Below, piece after piece: positions 1-10,291 of a DNA stretch of 64,000 nucleotides. Made by a program: the position numbers and the translations under genes. The DNA is from Venturia oleaginea (Eukaryota; Ascomycota; Dothideomycetes; Venturiales; Venturiaceae), in the NCBI GenBank assembly GCA_013176395.1, contig JABMLP010000016.1, positions 992,001-1,056,000 of the forward strand, in the 5' to 3' direction. The notes under the pieces were generated by a model, which saw only the letters and a program-made list of their open reading frames with translations, was not told where the DNA came from and did not search any database. The stretch's first letter is position 1. Each line of letters starts with the position of its first letter.

Positions 1-513
1 GAATATGTAGGGACTGCAAATCGTAGCAGGAAGTCTTCTCACAATGGCATTCCGACACTGGATACGTCCTGAAGAAGAAGAAAAGGCAAGAGCAAAATCT
101 GAGGGAAGGAAACATGACCCTGCAACAAATTCAGATCCAGCACACCAGCTACAGGAACCAACCAATGCACCGGCAGCTTGATTGACTGCGTTCCAGATCG
201 ACATCGATCCGTTTCCAATATTTTGCGAAGCGCTAGATGGGATGGACAAGATTAGGAAATCGAAAAAGTAAAAGAACCACGTCTATTGAATCAACTATTG
301 AAGGAAATACTGCATATCAAGCACCCAGTAAAATTCCGAAAATCTCTGCGCAAGAAGCAATCCCTACAACTCTTCAATCGACTTCGCTATATCTCTGCAA
401 CACCTGCAATGGACGACATCAGCAACAATCAGCGACCGACGATAACGCACATCATGACTTGGAAAAGGAAATCCTATGGACAGCTTGCAAACAGCAGAAC
501 TCTTTAGGGGTCG
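1..513. other. No supported gene at left edge
   Basis: Several short overlapping frames are open here on the plus strand, but none has recognisable domains or clean splice signals. A frame from about 44 to 182 ends in a charged, Gln/Asn/Pro-rich tail and could be the last exon of a gene lying outside the window. That is only a possibility. Confidence 0.3.
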
Positions 514-1116
514 TCACATCAAAGCAGCAAACTCATCTTTATACGCATCCCCAGTGCGTAGATCATGACTTCCCAGATGTTCACACATTTCGTCCTTGAG
601 CAAAAATTTGCCGGGAACGCCGCAGTCTTTGACCGGGCACGCATAAATCGTGTCACTGTCATGACCAGTGCGCATATGGGCCTTCAACTTGTCGCCTCGA
701 TAGAAAGCCTTCTTGCAGTTTACCGCCGAGCAAGGGTGCCATTTCTTCGGCTGATGCTTCGACATGTTTCTGTCATACTCCCACTCGCGAGAGAAAACTT
801 TGGCTTTGGGTCCACCAGAAGCCAATGCACATGCAGCCCAGTGGCATTGGAGAATCCTAAAGAGATGATTTAGCACTGACGCGGAATCAAATCAAGGGAA
901 ATTGGGTTACCTTGTTGTATCGTTGCGAGCGTGGACGATAGGCTCACGAGGTAATGTATTGCTTGAAGCTGCCTGGTTGTAAGGCAACGTCTGGTTCTGC
1001 CCGAGAGCGTCGTCGTATGTGGCTGTGGACGAGACGAAGAAAACTTAGCAGAAATCGTTAGCCAGACAGCTAGCGTGTTCTTCTGTTTGGTCCGTATAAG
1101 AGATTTGTGTTGGCAT
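514..1116 (-). CDS. C2H2 zinc-finger protein, three exons
   Basis: Probable nuclear DNA- or RNA-binding protein of 167 aa. Reading the minus strand, exons are 1116-1068, 1022-911 and 856-514. All phases agree, giving a continuous frame to a TGA. The 45-nt first intron holds a GGCTAAC branch-like site, and the second ends in CTCTTTAG. The first 55 residues are Gln/Asn/Thr-rich. Three zinc-finger-like units follow: a loose one starting CHWAACALASGG, a canonical one (CSAVNC, ending HMRTGH) and a third (CPVKDC, ending HLGSH). Small tandem C2H2 proteins of this kind are common in ascomycetes and mostly uncharacterised. The neighbouring plus-strand remnant also has C2H2 units, so the two may share ancestry. 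The start codon is inferred from the frame that joins through the introns, and an upstream exon cannot be excluded. Confidence 0.6.
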
Positions 1117-1530
1117 TGCAGAAAAGGGCGGAGGCTCAGTCTGTTCCAAGCTGTCGAGGAAGGCGGAGCTGTGCAAGGGCGGTCGAGATTTGAAGGGGGG
1201 CGGTGTGGTGAGAAAGAGAGCGACGCTAGTGAAGTGACCAATAGTACTAGTAGGCAGTCGAGGGGGTGGTGAAAGCTGTCGAAAACGAGTGGGAGCAGCA
1301 TATTCTTATGCTCAATCTTGCGCAACGAGCCTGCGAGGCTTGTTTGTCACCCCACGGCCCACGCGTCAGCAAGTCTCAAGCCGCCCTGAAAACACGTCTA
1401 GGCTAAAGAGCCCCTCCCTAGTAGGCTTCATGAAGCCGTGGATTATTACTCTAAAGCAGCTACCAGCCTACCACCACAGAGTGACCGACTGGCGAGAGGT
1501 AGAAGCTTCCTCAATTGCCCAACTCTCAAC

Positions 1531-2236
1531 GATGAACGTTCTATCGAATACCTCGGTCAGTTGTTCCCTATGCCAACTAAGATTTCCGTCGCAGGCGAAA
1601 TACAAGCACGTAGCCCCCTTCCGGCCGATTGCAGCTTGTTACTTACTTATATTTTCGTGATATAGTCGCCACGAGAAGACTCAGGCAAACCGTACAAATG
1701 TCAAACGTGCGAGAAAAGCTTTGCCTTGAAGACTGATCTTCTCCGGCATCGATTGAGTCACGGAAGTATCGAGGAAAAGTTCAAATGTGCCTGGCCGGGA
1801 TGTGATTTCAAGGGAACGTCCGGGAAAGACAATCTAATGCAAACTGGGCTGTACCGGAGGTGCTTTTGTCCCATTCCTCCAACGTGGATGTGAAAGCATG
1901 GACATGCTACTCGTGGCATCAAAACAGAATGTTCTTCCCGTTCTACGGTTACTGATTAACCAAGGACTTGGCCTTGACAACCCCGATGGCAACGGTGATA
2001 TTGCACTCCACGTCGCATCCGCAGCTGGTCATCTCGAAGCTGTAAATTTGCTGCCTGACGGAGGCGCCAGTATCAATCAGCGCGATGGGTGCGGTGCTCT
2101 TGCTATTAGAGGAGCTCATAAGAGTCTTGAAATCGTTGTGTATATTGATAGCGCGCGGATTAATCTTGCATATCAAGCTCAGTATTCTCCCGAGTTCGTC
2201 AGAAATATCCAGATGGATCGTGACAGCGTGCTCTAA
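1531..2236 (+). pseudogene. Decayed C2H2 zinc finger - ankyrin protein remnant
   Basis: Broken pieces of a fungal C2H2-plus-ankyrin protein. Near 1555 a partial finger begins CSLCQLRF. At about 1690-1760 a good finger reads YKCQTCEKSF and ends HRLSH. A second begins FKCAWPGCDF but loses its histidines and meets a stop near 1890. From 1898 another frame encodes ankyrin units with the recognisable cores GDIALHVASAAGHLEAV and DGGASIN. At 1670-1695 the finger linker is split between two frames: RHEKT is in one and GKPYKC in the next, so at least one indel is needed. No single splice model joins all parts. It could be an expressed truncated protein, but the loss of zinc ligands argues for a pseudogene. 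Confidence 0.5.
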
Positions 2237-2311
2237 TTATCGTACATCCACTTCCAAAAGTTCGAGTTATCGTATCAAATTTTCCCTGCCCTGATCCTAA
2301 TGCCACGAAGC

Positions 2312-3968
2312 TCATCCCAAAACTCTATCCCAGTCAGGCGTGACAACAAACTTGCCCCTAACCTGTCCAAACGCCATTGCCTCACCACCAATCGCGCCCT
2401 TCGCCACCGCAGCAACAGGCGCATCCTCATCCCTCTTGACCAAGACAATATCCTGCAAAAAGGTGGTATCCATACCCTTATGCACTTCCAGACTCGCACC
2501 ACCCCAATTCAACGTCACTTTCCCACTCTTATGCACCTGCATCTTCCCCACAAGCCCAGAAGCGAGTTTCGGTAAATGAGGCGGTCGTCTCGACTTATCC
2601 TTTGCGTCATCCTCAATTTTGATCACGGGTGCTGCGGGAGGCTCTGGTGCTCCAGGAATGGAAATTGTTGTTTCTGTTGGCGCTGCTGGGGTGGGCTCTT
2701 CGGCTGGTTCATCTTTGACCAAGATTGGGGTTTGGGAAAGTAGATCTGGGACGACGGGTGGGAATTGAAAGAGGTAGGTCCGATCTTTTTTGTGATCTTC
2801 TTGGATTTCCTCGCCTTGGTCGTTAATGGCTGCGTGGCTCAATTCCTCAGTCAATAAGAAGAGGTCTCGTTGGTAGCGTTCGTATTCGGCGTGGTCTTCT
2901 GCTGTGTTGAGGACTGGTTGTGAGTGTTTTGGTCCTAGTTTGTGGGTGCGTTTTGGTTTTACGTCTAGTATGTCTTTGGGATCCGTGCTTCTTTCGAGGA
3001 TACTGGAAGCGGGGAATTCTTCTTCGGCATCATCCATCGGTTCTTCTTTGATTATGCTTTCTGTTGGTGCTGGTTCGTCCCGGTAAACACCATGGAAGGG
3101 CGTTGAGCTCCCAGTTATCTCGAGGTCCCTGGCTGGCTGCTTTCCTTTTCTCACGTCTGATATGGGTGTTCCAGAAGCTGTAGCGTCACCCTCGTCGACG
3201 ACTTCTTTCTTGACGGCCACGTCTGATTCTGGTTTTATCGGTGGTGCTCGGTCACGATGTTCGTGTCGAGTTAATCGAATTGGGTGCATGGACATTCGCT
3301 CTTTCTTAGAAGGTTGATCAGAAGCTCCTGCCTCTCCCGGCTCGTCAGCTAGATCATCGTCACTGAGCAGATTAATTAGATCGATGTCTTTTCGTTTTCC
3401 TTCCACGACTTCGTCAGGATCGGATGATATATAGCCACCGTCTTGCGCTTCCCGAACGGCATCCAAGTCCATCAAGTTGTCTCCCTCTGTTTTCGTTCTG
3501 ACTCCACTCTCGAATTTGACGTGCTTTATCGATGTTGGGAGATTTCGAATGTTACCAGATCCACCCGCTGTCACATTGCTGGGAGCCCATGGTCTTGGGA
3601 AAGCTTTGCCTCTGCCAATGTCTCCTGTATTCTATATTAGCAAGGATTCAATCAAAGCGTCACCAGTGTTGAGTTTATTTACCAGATATGACTGAACCGG
3701 CAGAGAATGGACCGGCTGGCATTGGCGCTCTCGATTCTCCCATGAAACCTCCACGTCCTCTCGTGCGACCTCGATTCGCTTCCCTAGCTTTCCGAGCAGC
3801 ATCTCTGGCGATTTTGGCCTGTTCTTTTTCATATCGTTCCTGCTCGCCTTTCCTGCGCTGTGCTTCTTGCTCTGAAATCTTCGCTCGCTCTTCGACAGTC
3901 CGACGGCCTTTGCCTCGTGGAGCGACGACCTTTTTGCCTCTCCCTCTTCCTCTGCTAGGCTCTGACAT
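2312..3968 (-). CDS. RPC4: RNA polymerase III subunit RPC4 (Rpc53)
   Basis: Subunit of nuclear RNA polymerase III. With RPC5 it forms the TFIIF-like heterodimer used in initiation, termination and reinitiation on tRNA and 5S genes. Exon 1 is 3968-3683 and exon 2 is 3624-2312, around a 58-nt GT-AG intron; the protein is 532 aa. The N-terminus is strongly basic (RGRGRGKK, then Lys/Arg/Glu-rich helices). The middle is long, acidic and disordered, with several VKxE-type sites (for example IKEEP) that resemble sumoylation motifs. The last about 95 residues form the conserved RPC4 domain, beginning LPKLASGLVGKMQVHKSGK and ending in the usual VTPDW near the C-terminus. The gene diverges from the eIF2B-delta gene across about 200 bp. 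Confidence 0.9.
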
Positions 3969-4172
3969 TTTGAAATTGATGGTTCGATTTTTGTGTTGCT
4001 GTAATGATTGTGTAGGAAGAAAAGATTTATATTTGGAAATGGAGATCGTGAGTCCGCCTACATGTGAAGGCTTGGCGACGATCGCCTACAACTTTTGACT
4101 CACCATTTTATATGTCTACCTTACAACTCCCAATGACTCGGTGACCTGCCTTCAATCTAGTTCATAATCACC
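3969..4172. promoter_or_regulatory. Shared divergent promoter, RPC4 and eIF2B-delta
   Basis: Only 204 bp separate the two divergent start codons, so both genes must use this interval for promoter and 5' leaders. The plus-strand start has a good context (ATCACCATGG). I see no clear TATA box. A bidirectional promoter for two growth-linked genes is inferred from spacing alone. Confidence 0.5.
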
Positions 4173-5684
4173 ATGGAGAAAACGACATCGCCTGAAGAAC
4201 CCAAAATAACCGCCATGGACGGCGCATCTGAATCAGCGCCTCAAGCAAACGCAGCCCCCCAACCACCACCGAAAGCTGCACCACCGGAGGAGAAGAAGTT
4301 AACGGGGAAGGAATTGAAGGCACAAAAACAGGCAGAAAAGGCAGCGAGAAGAGCCGAGAAACAGACGGCCCCTCCACAGGTGGCAGCGGGCTCATCAGCA
4401 CCAGGTCCGGCTCAAAAGGGCAGCCAAAAACAGTCCTCGAAAGGACCATCTACGTCGGGAAAATTGCCAGCAGGAACAGGCACAAATCAACTAGCCGCTT
4501 TACCAATGAGGAGCAGACGAGGATCAACCAGTGCCCCAGCTGTGAAGCCTGTGGCGGCAGCACCGAAACCAAAGGCCACGCAAGTGGGACTATTTGGACA
4601 TTTGTATGGACATCCGCGGCGGTATGGTATAGAAGGCGCGTCAAAGGATGTCCATCCTTCAGTACTGGCTCTTGGACTACATATGAGCAATTACGAGATT
4701 TGCGGCAGTACGGCAAGATGTGTTGCTATGCTGTTGGTGTTCAAAAGTGTAGGTTAGCTAATAGTTATATCCCTCTGACATACTGACGGTGTCCAGGTCA
4801 TTCAATCATACACCACGCCCACAGGCCACGCCCTAGCCCGTCACTTCATCCCTCACTGCCTCTCTCCACAAATCGAATACCTCAAATCGTGTCGGACCAT
4901 CAGTGTATCTATGGGCAATGCCATTCGGATACTCAAAGACACAATCGCAAATGTCGATCCCTCCACATCAGACGAGGAAGCCAAGATCAATTTGTGTGAA
5001 TGCATCGACACATTCTTACGCGAACGGATCACAGCAGCAGACGAACTTATCGCAAAAACAGCATCAGACAAGATAAACGAAGGGGACGTGATCATTACTT
5101 TCGCAAAGTCGAGCCTGGTTCTTAAGTCATTGCTTCGCGCGAAGATAGTGGGGAAATCGTTCAGAGTCATAGTCCTGGACTCAAAGCCTTTGTTCGAGGG
5201 AAAGAGGATGGCGGAAGACCTGGCTGCCGCAGATATTCCTGTACAGTACAGCTTGATTTCAGCTGCAGCGCATGCTGTAGGCGACGCAACCAAAGTCTTC
5301 GTTGGCGCACATGCTATGATGGCTAATGGTCGATTATATAGCCGGGTCGGAACCGCCATCGTTGCAATGCTCGCCCACGACAAAGACATCCCAGTCATTG
5401 TCTGCTGCGAGAGCTACAAATTCACTGACCGAGTTGCATTGGACTCGATAGTGGCCAATGAAATTGCGCCGCCCGAGGAACTGTTATCGGACAGAGACGA
5501 GACAGACGAGCAAAGAGACGGCACATTGAAGAAATGGAAAGAGACGCCTGGATTGCAAATACTCAACATTCTCCACGACGTCACGCCGGCCGAATACATC
5601 AAGATGGTCATCACAGAATTTGGAAGTTTGCCGCCGAGTAGTGTACCGGCCACGCTACGATTTATGGAGGAATCTGGGAGGTAA
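4173..5684 (+). CDS. GCD2: Translation initiation factor eIF2B subunit delta
   Basis: Regulatory subunit of eIF2B, the guanine nucleotide exchange factor that reloads eIF2 with GTP and is inhibited by phosphorylated eIF2-alpha. Exon 1 is 4173-4748 and exon 2 is 4797-5684, around a 48-nt intron; the protein is 487 aa. The N-terminal 120 residues are Ala/Pro/Lys-rich with a charged stretch (EEKKLTGKELKAQKQAEKAA), typical of delta subunits. The rest is the eIF2B alpha/beta/delta fold. Recognisable blocks are ICGSTARCVAMLLVFK across the exon junction, VIQSYTTP, GDVIITFAKSS, VLDSKPLFEGKRMAEDL and VGAHAMMANGRLYSRVGTA. The ending TPAEYIKMVITEFGSLPP is also standard. Length and motifs indicate a complete gene. 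Confidence 0.93.
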
Positions 5685-6124
5685 TGGGCTGATGATAATG
5701 AGTCCAAGGAAGAGCCATGTAGGAATGAAATGTTTGAGTATTCTATATCGTATTGTCACCAGCTTGAATGACTCGAGCCATCTCAAGTTCTCTCAACAGC
5801 CTTGTCAGGCCAGTCTTGGCTGACGCTAATGCAGTGCTTGCGGGAAAAGACAATCTCGCTTCCACCCGGACAAAGGCACCCTGCTTACAACTTTGAATAC
5901 GATAATCTTGACTGGCTGGTGGTACCGGGCCCGTCTGTCTCACCGGTAGCTTCCAGTTCCCTGGCTGAGCCTCAATTCCGGTTACCATAGTCCCCTTAAA
6001 TAGACATCTGCTTCCCGTCCTTTCTGCCCATTCAGTTCTACACCCAGGTATCATGTCGACAATAACAGCAGATACCCTCGTGTAAAATGCCCCAGAAGTC
6101 AATTCTGGTACGACCACTTCATGA
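5685..6124. other. Intergenic / eroded 5' part of next gene
   Basis: No intact frame. Short plus-strand open stretches (for example 5802-5990) may be the decayed 5' end of the membrane-protein pseudogene that follows, but I cannot align them to a family. Confidence 0.3.
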
Positions 6125-6963
6125 ATGCCATTAACGACACCCTGGCCATCATCAGCAGGCTGTTAATCCTCTTTCTACCTTCATCCAGGCCCGCCATTCC
6201 CTTGCGGATGGGATCCTGGACTCGGATACTTCTTTAAGCAGACAAAAAAATGTCTTCCTGCGGCAGTTACGGCATGGCACGAGCAAGATCACCAGAATCC
6301 AGATGGTTTTACCAGTCTCAGTATACGGCCTATTGTATGTCCTGCTGCATATACAACAGCTGCCACATCCATCAACTCTGTATCCAGTACAATGGTCATC
6401 TGCTGTCCATCGTAAGCATGTGTTTCCTCCACTTTATTCAATACTGACCAATCGATAGCGCATACGATCTCATAGGCTATCAACCAGGACGAACAGTAGG
6501 AAGTTGCAGATCTCCTCTCTTTTCTGGACAGACGATCACCTTCCTGGCTTCTTCCACTAACGGAATTGTTACCGCATCTTCCGCAATCAAATCCTCAATG
6601 TCCATCAACGCTGTCATCATCAGGGGCTGGAACGTGGATTCTGCGGCTGCGAGCTCAAGCACTTCCTCAATGTCCCTCTCCACAAACAATTCGACGAATA
6701 CTTCATCGATAGCTGGTGGCCTATCGTCCGGTGCCAAGATGGGCGTTGGCATCGGTGCAACGTTGGGCGTAATAGGCATTCTCGCGCTGATTGGTGCGCT
6801 GTTCTTGCTCCAGAGACGGCAGAAGTTTACACAGTACGTCCAGATAGAAAGACATCTGCAACAGGCTGATAGCAACCATGTGCATGAGATGTCCGGACAC
6901 CACCCTCTGGTGGAGATGCCGCAGGAACCGGCAGAGCTATCTTCTGTGACGGCGAAGAAATGA
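6125..6963 (+). pseudogene. Single-pass membrane protein with Ser/Thr stalk, probably broken
   Basis: Resembles fungal surface proteins with a Cys-containing ectodomain, a Ser/Thr stalk, one membrane segment and a short basic tail. One exon ends at 6411 (TGCTGTCCATC) and joins 6459-6963 through a 47-nt intron. The ectodomain piece contains PAAYTTAA and VICCPS, like the CPSGYT...CCPS pattern of this group. The stalk around 6640-6720 is almost all Ser/Thr/Asn/Ala. The membrane helix is VGIGATLGVIGILALIGALF, followed by LQRRQK. The frame upstream carries an in-frame TAA at 6164-6166 between two coding-looking stretches, and a TGA precedes the ATG at 6125. A short-intron escape would need only about 35 nt. 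The 3' half could still be expressed from another start. Confidence 0.45.
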
Positions 6964-7815
6964 CTATGGCGGGATTTGTGGCTGATCCTTGTGCAACCAC
7001 ATTCTTCTCCGATTTCTTGTCTCGAAGTTTGAGACATCTTATCGACTTCACGTCTATTGATGTACAGATTGAGCATATTGGTCATCTCAACGGGCACTGA
7101 ATTGCGCAAACTGGACCGCGACAGATGATCAACAGTCTCAAATCGATATCGGTGGCGATGAATTTTCGACCATTTCGACCAATTTTCAGGAGCAGTGCGA
7201 TCTCAATTTCGATTTATAAAGGGCTGTGGAGACGGCTGGCTTTACGGTTTTTGAACGGTTCAGCACAAATTGAATTGATTCACACGCCGAAAAGCCAGGG
7301 CGGCTTGTGAAGAGAAGATGGATGCGACTGAGGCACTCACAGGAGAGCAGTTCACTCGTTTTACGTCAACTTAATGTCCAGATGATGACATCCTAGCGAC
7401 ATGTTTTGAAGAGTCGCCAGATGCATTGGTGCTGGAAAGAATACACCGGCTTGTCGTGGGTATGCGCCAGCTATCAAAGCATTTTGCAAGACACATCGCA
7501 TCGCGTGGGACATCTTATTGACTCCGGGTTTATTGACATACAGATTAATCCGATGGATTGCTTGCGGGCATAAAACTTCTCTCAACGTGCCGCGGATATG
7601 CACTTTGTAAATGTTTGCAAGATGCGACTACGGCCTACATTCCACAGCCACGCCGGCGCATTATTGCACGACATTCCCCCCACATTTCCCAGCAGGTACT
7701 TCGATAAGAATGTTCAGGCCGACTCTCAGTATGAACACAACAATACTAAGGCAAATAGTGCTTCATTCCTCAGCTTCACAATGGATCTTGAAGACCAGGA
7801 GCTATCTGGTACTTC
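6964..7815. other. Non-coding stretch
   Basis: About 850 bp with no convincing gene. The small frames present lack domains or codon bias. Confidence 0.4.
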
Positions 7816-9800
7816 ATGGACTCCGGACGAAACTATGAGAACGATATTTTCTCGTCGGAACTTTCTCCAGCTACGGGAGACGAATCTTCCCACGCCATGA
7901 TGGACGACAAATCTTATCCTCTTCAGGATGCCAAGTCCTTTTCCAGTTCAACTTCAGACTTCCACACACTCCCAACTCGGTTCAGTAAAGACTCCATACT
8001 ACCAAAATTGACATTGAAGGTCCCGAAGAACAAGTTCTCGCCCATGATCCATCACTTTTGGATGATAGAAGTGGTCTCCTCCATGATTTCTTTCCTCTGT
8101 TTAGCACTCATCACTCTCGTCTTTCTGGCCTACGACGGGAAAACACAGGAACCGCAAGAAATTTATTCTGTACTACCCACCACGACTGTCAATATTCTCA
8201 TCACTCTGATGCGCACTGCGATGGTTCTGACGGTGGGTACTGCGTTGGCTCAATTGCAGTGGAGTTGGTTCAAGATTGAGCAGCAATTGGCTGGTATGGA
8301 CACTTTTGCGGATGCGACGAGGGGGCCCTTTGGCAGTATGATCTTGTTTAGCAAAATGACACAGCGGCGATTTTGGTACGTTAGAATTCGTAGTGTACTC
8401 CTTGATAATTCGGTATCCTGCTGACAATTCGCAAAGGCACTTTGCATCGATCGGTGAGATACTGACCGTTCTCTCTCTGCTACGCGAGTCTGTAGTGATA
8501 CGCGCCCTCTCGGTACCCAAGAGGGGTGATCAATTGTCGGTCACAGAAGTCAATCAGTATTACATTGGAGTCGCCTGGACCAACCGCTATGAATGGTCAT
8601 TGCCACTTTTGGATGATGCAAGCTTTGGAGAGCGGATTCCACCACCCTCAATCACCGCTGCAATTGATCTCGGCATCGCTCAGGCAGCTAGCTACGGTGA
8701 TTGGGGAAGCGCAAGTGTGCGAATGCTGGCTCCGAACTGTTCCACGCATTTTCGCGAATACCCTCGCTATCAGACGCTTAGCATCACAATCTCTGCGAGG
8801 GTATCAGCTCAAATCTTGTTACCACAGATCGACAATACTCTCTTCCTGCCAATAGTGGACTCGAGAGTGAGCTCACTTTGGGTCCAGACGACGGTCTCAT
8901 CAACACTACAGTTTCCTTTCTGTATCCCGATAGTGATTGGTTCCATAACGCGTCTGATGTCGGTCCGCTTGTCGCCAATATCTTTATTCACACTAGCACG
9001 CTGAGGCAGCCGGTTGCGATGGAATGCGCCCTATTCTGGACCGTCACAGACTACAAGTCACAAACTTCAAGAGGAGACTGGACCGAGGAACCCTCCAGCA
9101 GTACATAACTAACACCAATATTCCCTCGCCCGCTCTCCAAGCAGCGATCCGTCCTCAGGAAGGCCAAGATATTATCATTGGCCTCTGATAAAGACTCCAA
9201 CCCTGTCCTCAAGGAAGACTGTACATACCTCATCACCGCCTCTGCGCAACAGGGTCTTCAAAACTGGCTCAAGAGTCCCATCCACGGTCTTGTTGGTTCG
9301 CTTACCAATTCCACTGCGACCAATAATTTCATCAATGTCCTTGACTCTCTGTTTCGGGAATGGGAAATCAATTCCCCAAAAGACGCAGGAGAGATACGTC
9401 CCTCCAAACTTTTGTAAAGGGAAACCTCGAACACAGTCTCTTCCTCCCCTTGACAGGATCGCTCCCCTCTTCAATGCGCACGCTCCCTCGAGGCTCCCTC
9501 TTCGGCCAATATACATGGGGTCAACTTTCCGCATGAAAAATGTACGATTCCTTCCGCTTTAAATTTTTAAGAGCTATTATGATTTTTCCAGCGATTTTGG
9601 TGACGAGGGCGGGGTGTTTACGGCGCTCGTGGCTGTCAGGGCTAGGGATCATCTTTGGAAGAAGAGTAATTTGCCCTTTGTGTTTTTTGTGCTTGGGAGG
9701 AGTGTTGGGGAGTATGTTGATATGATTGAGGAGGCTAGGGGGATTAGGGTTAGGTTGGAAATGGGTGAGGGGGGGATAAGGTTGGTTGAGGTTGGTTGAG
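7816..9800 (+). pseudogene. DUF3176 family membrane protein, multiply frameshifted
   Basis: Same family as the intact gene at 16316-18195. The first part is good: a disordered N-terminus, two membrane segments (EVVSSMISFLCLALITLVFL and a second near 8190-8260), then WSWFKIEQQLAGMDTFADAT and RGPFGSMILF. A GT-AG intron at about 8376-8429 joins RRFW to HFASIGEILTVLS. After that the family blocks lie in different frames. EYPRYQTL is in one frame, while CEGISSNL and the block ending PVAMECALFWTVTDYKS are in another. A TAA follows at 9106-9108. NIPSPALQAAIRPQEGQDI, LKEDCTYLITASAQQGLQNW and the C-terminal segment near 9600-9790 are again split. At least three indels or stops are needed. One 38-nt intron could rescue one break but not the others. 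Confidence 0.7.
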
Positions 9801-10291
9801 GTTGGGGGGATGGAGGAAGATGGGGAGCGAGGGGAAGAGGATTATGGGGAGAAGAGAGGAATGGTGGGGGACAAGAAAGAGACAAAAGAGTGGTCGAAGG
9901 AGGTAACTAGAAGGTGAAGAGGTGAGTCGTCTATGAAGGATAGCTTCGGAGGGTTTGCGAGTTGACTTATGGTAGGAGATGGCATGATATACGGGTATAT
10001 TTGACTATCGACCAGCTTGAGGGCAAGACAAGCGATTCGTTTGCACTCTAGTGTTAAGAGCTCGATCATCTTCAATTTCTCCACTTGATGTTCAACCCCC
10101 TTTTTCCCCGATGTTCGCACCCCCCTGTCAAATACTTGACCGATCATATATCCCGGCAAAATCCACCTCATTCATCTAATACTATAGCCCAAATGCAGAT
10201 CCGGGGTAAGATAACCCGGAAGTTTCAGGGCTACCAAAACCATCATAACGACTTCAAACACCAATGAGAAATTTACAGATGATATTCCGCC
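9801..10291. other. Intergenic, promoter side of glycosidase
   Basis: The start of this interval is strongly G/purine-rich on the plus strand, continuing from about 9640. The rest is ordinary AT-richer spacer. No gene is supported. Confidence 0.4.

Noticed and set aside
4853..5398. 181-codon antisense frame in eIF2B-delta
   Set aside because: The plus-strand frame is a confident housekeeping gene; the antisense frame has no domain.
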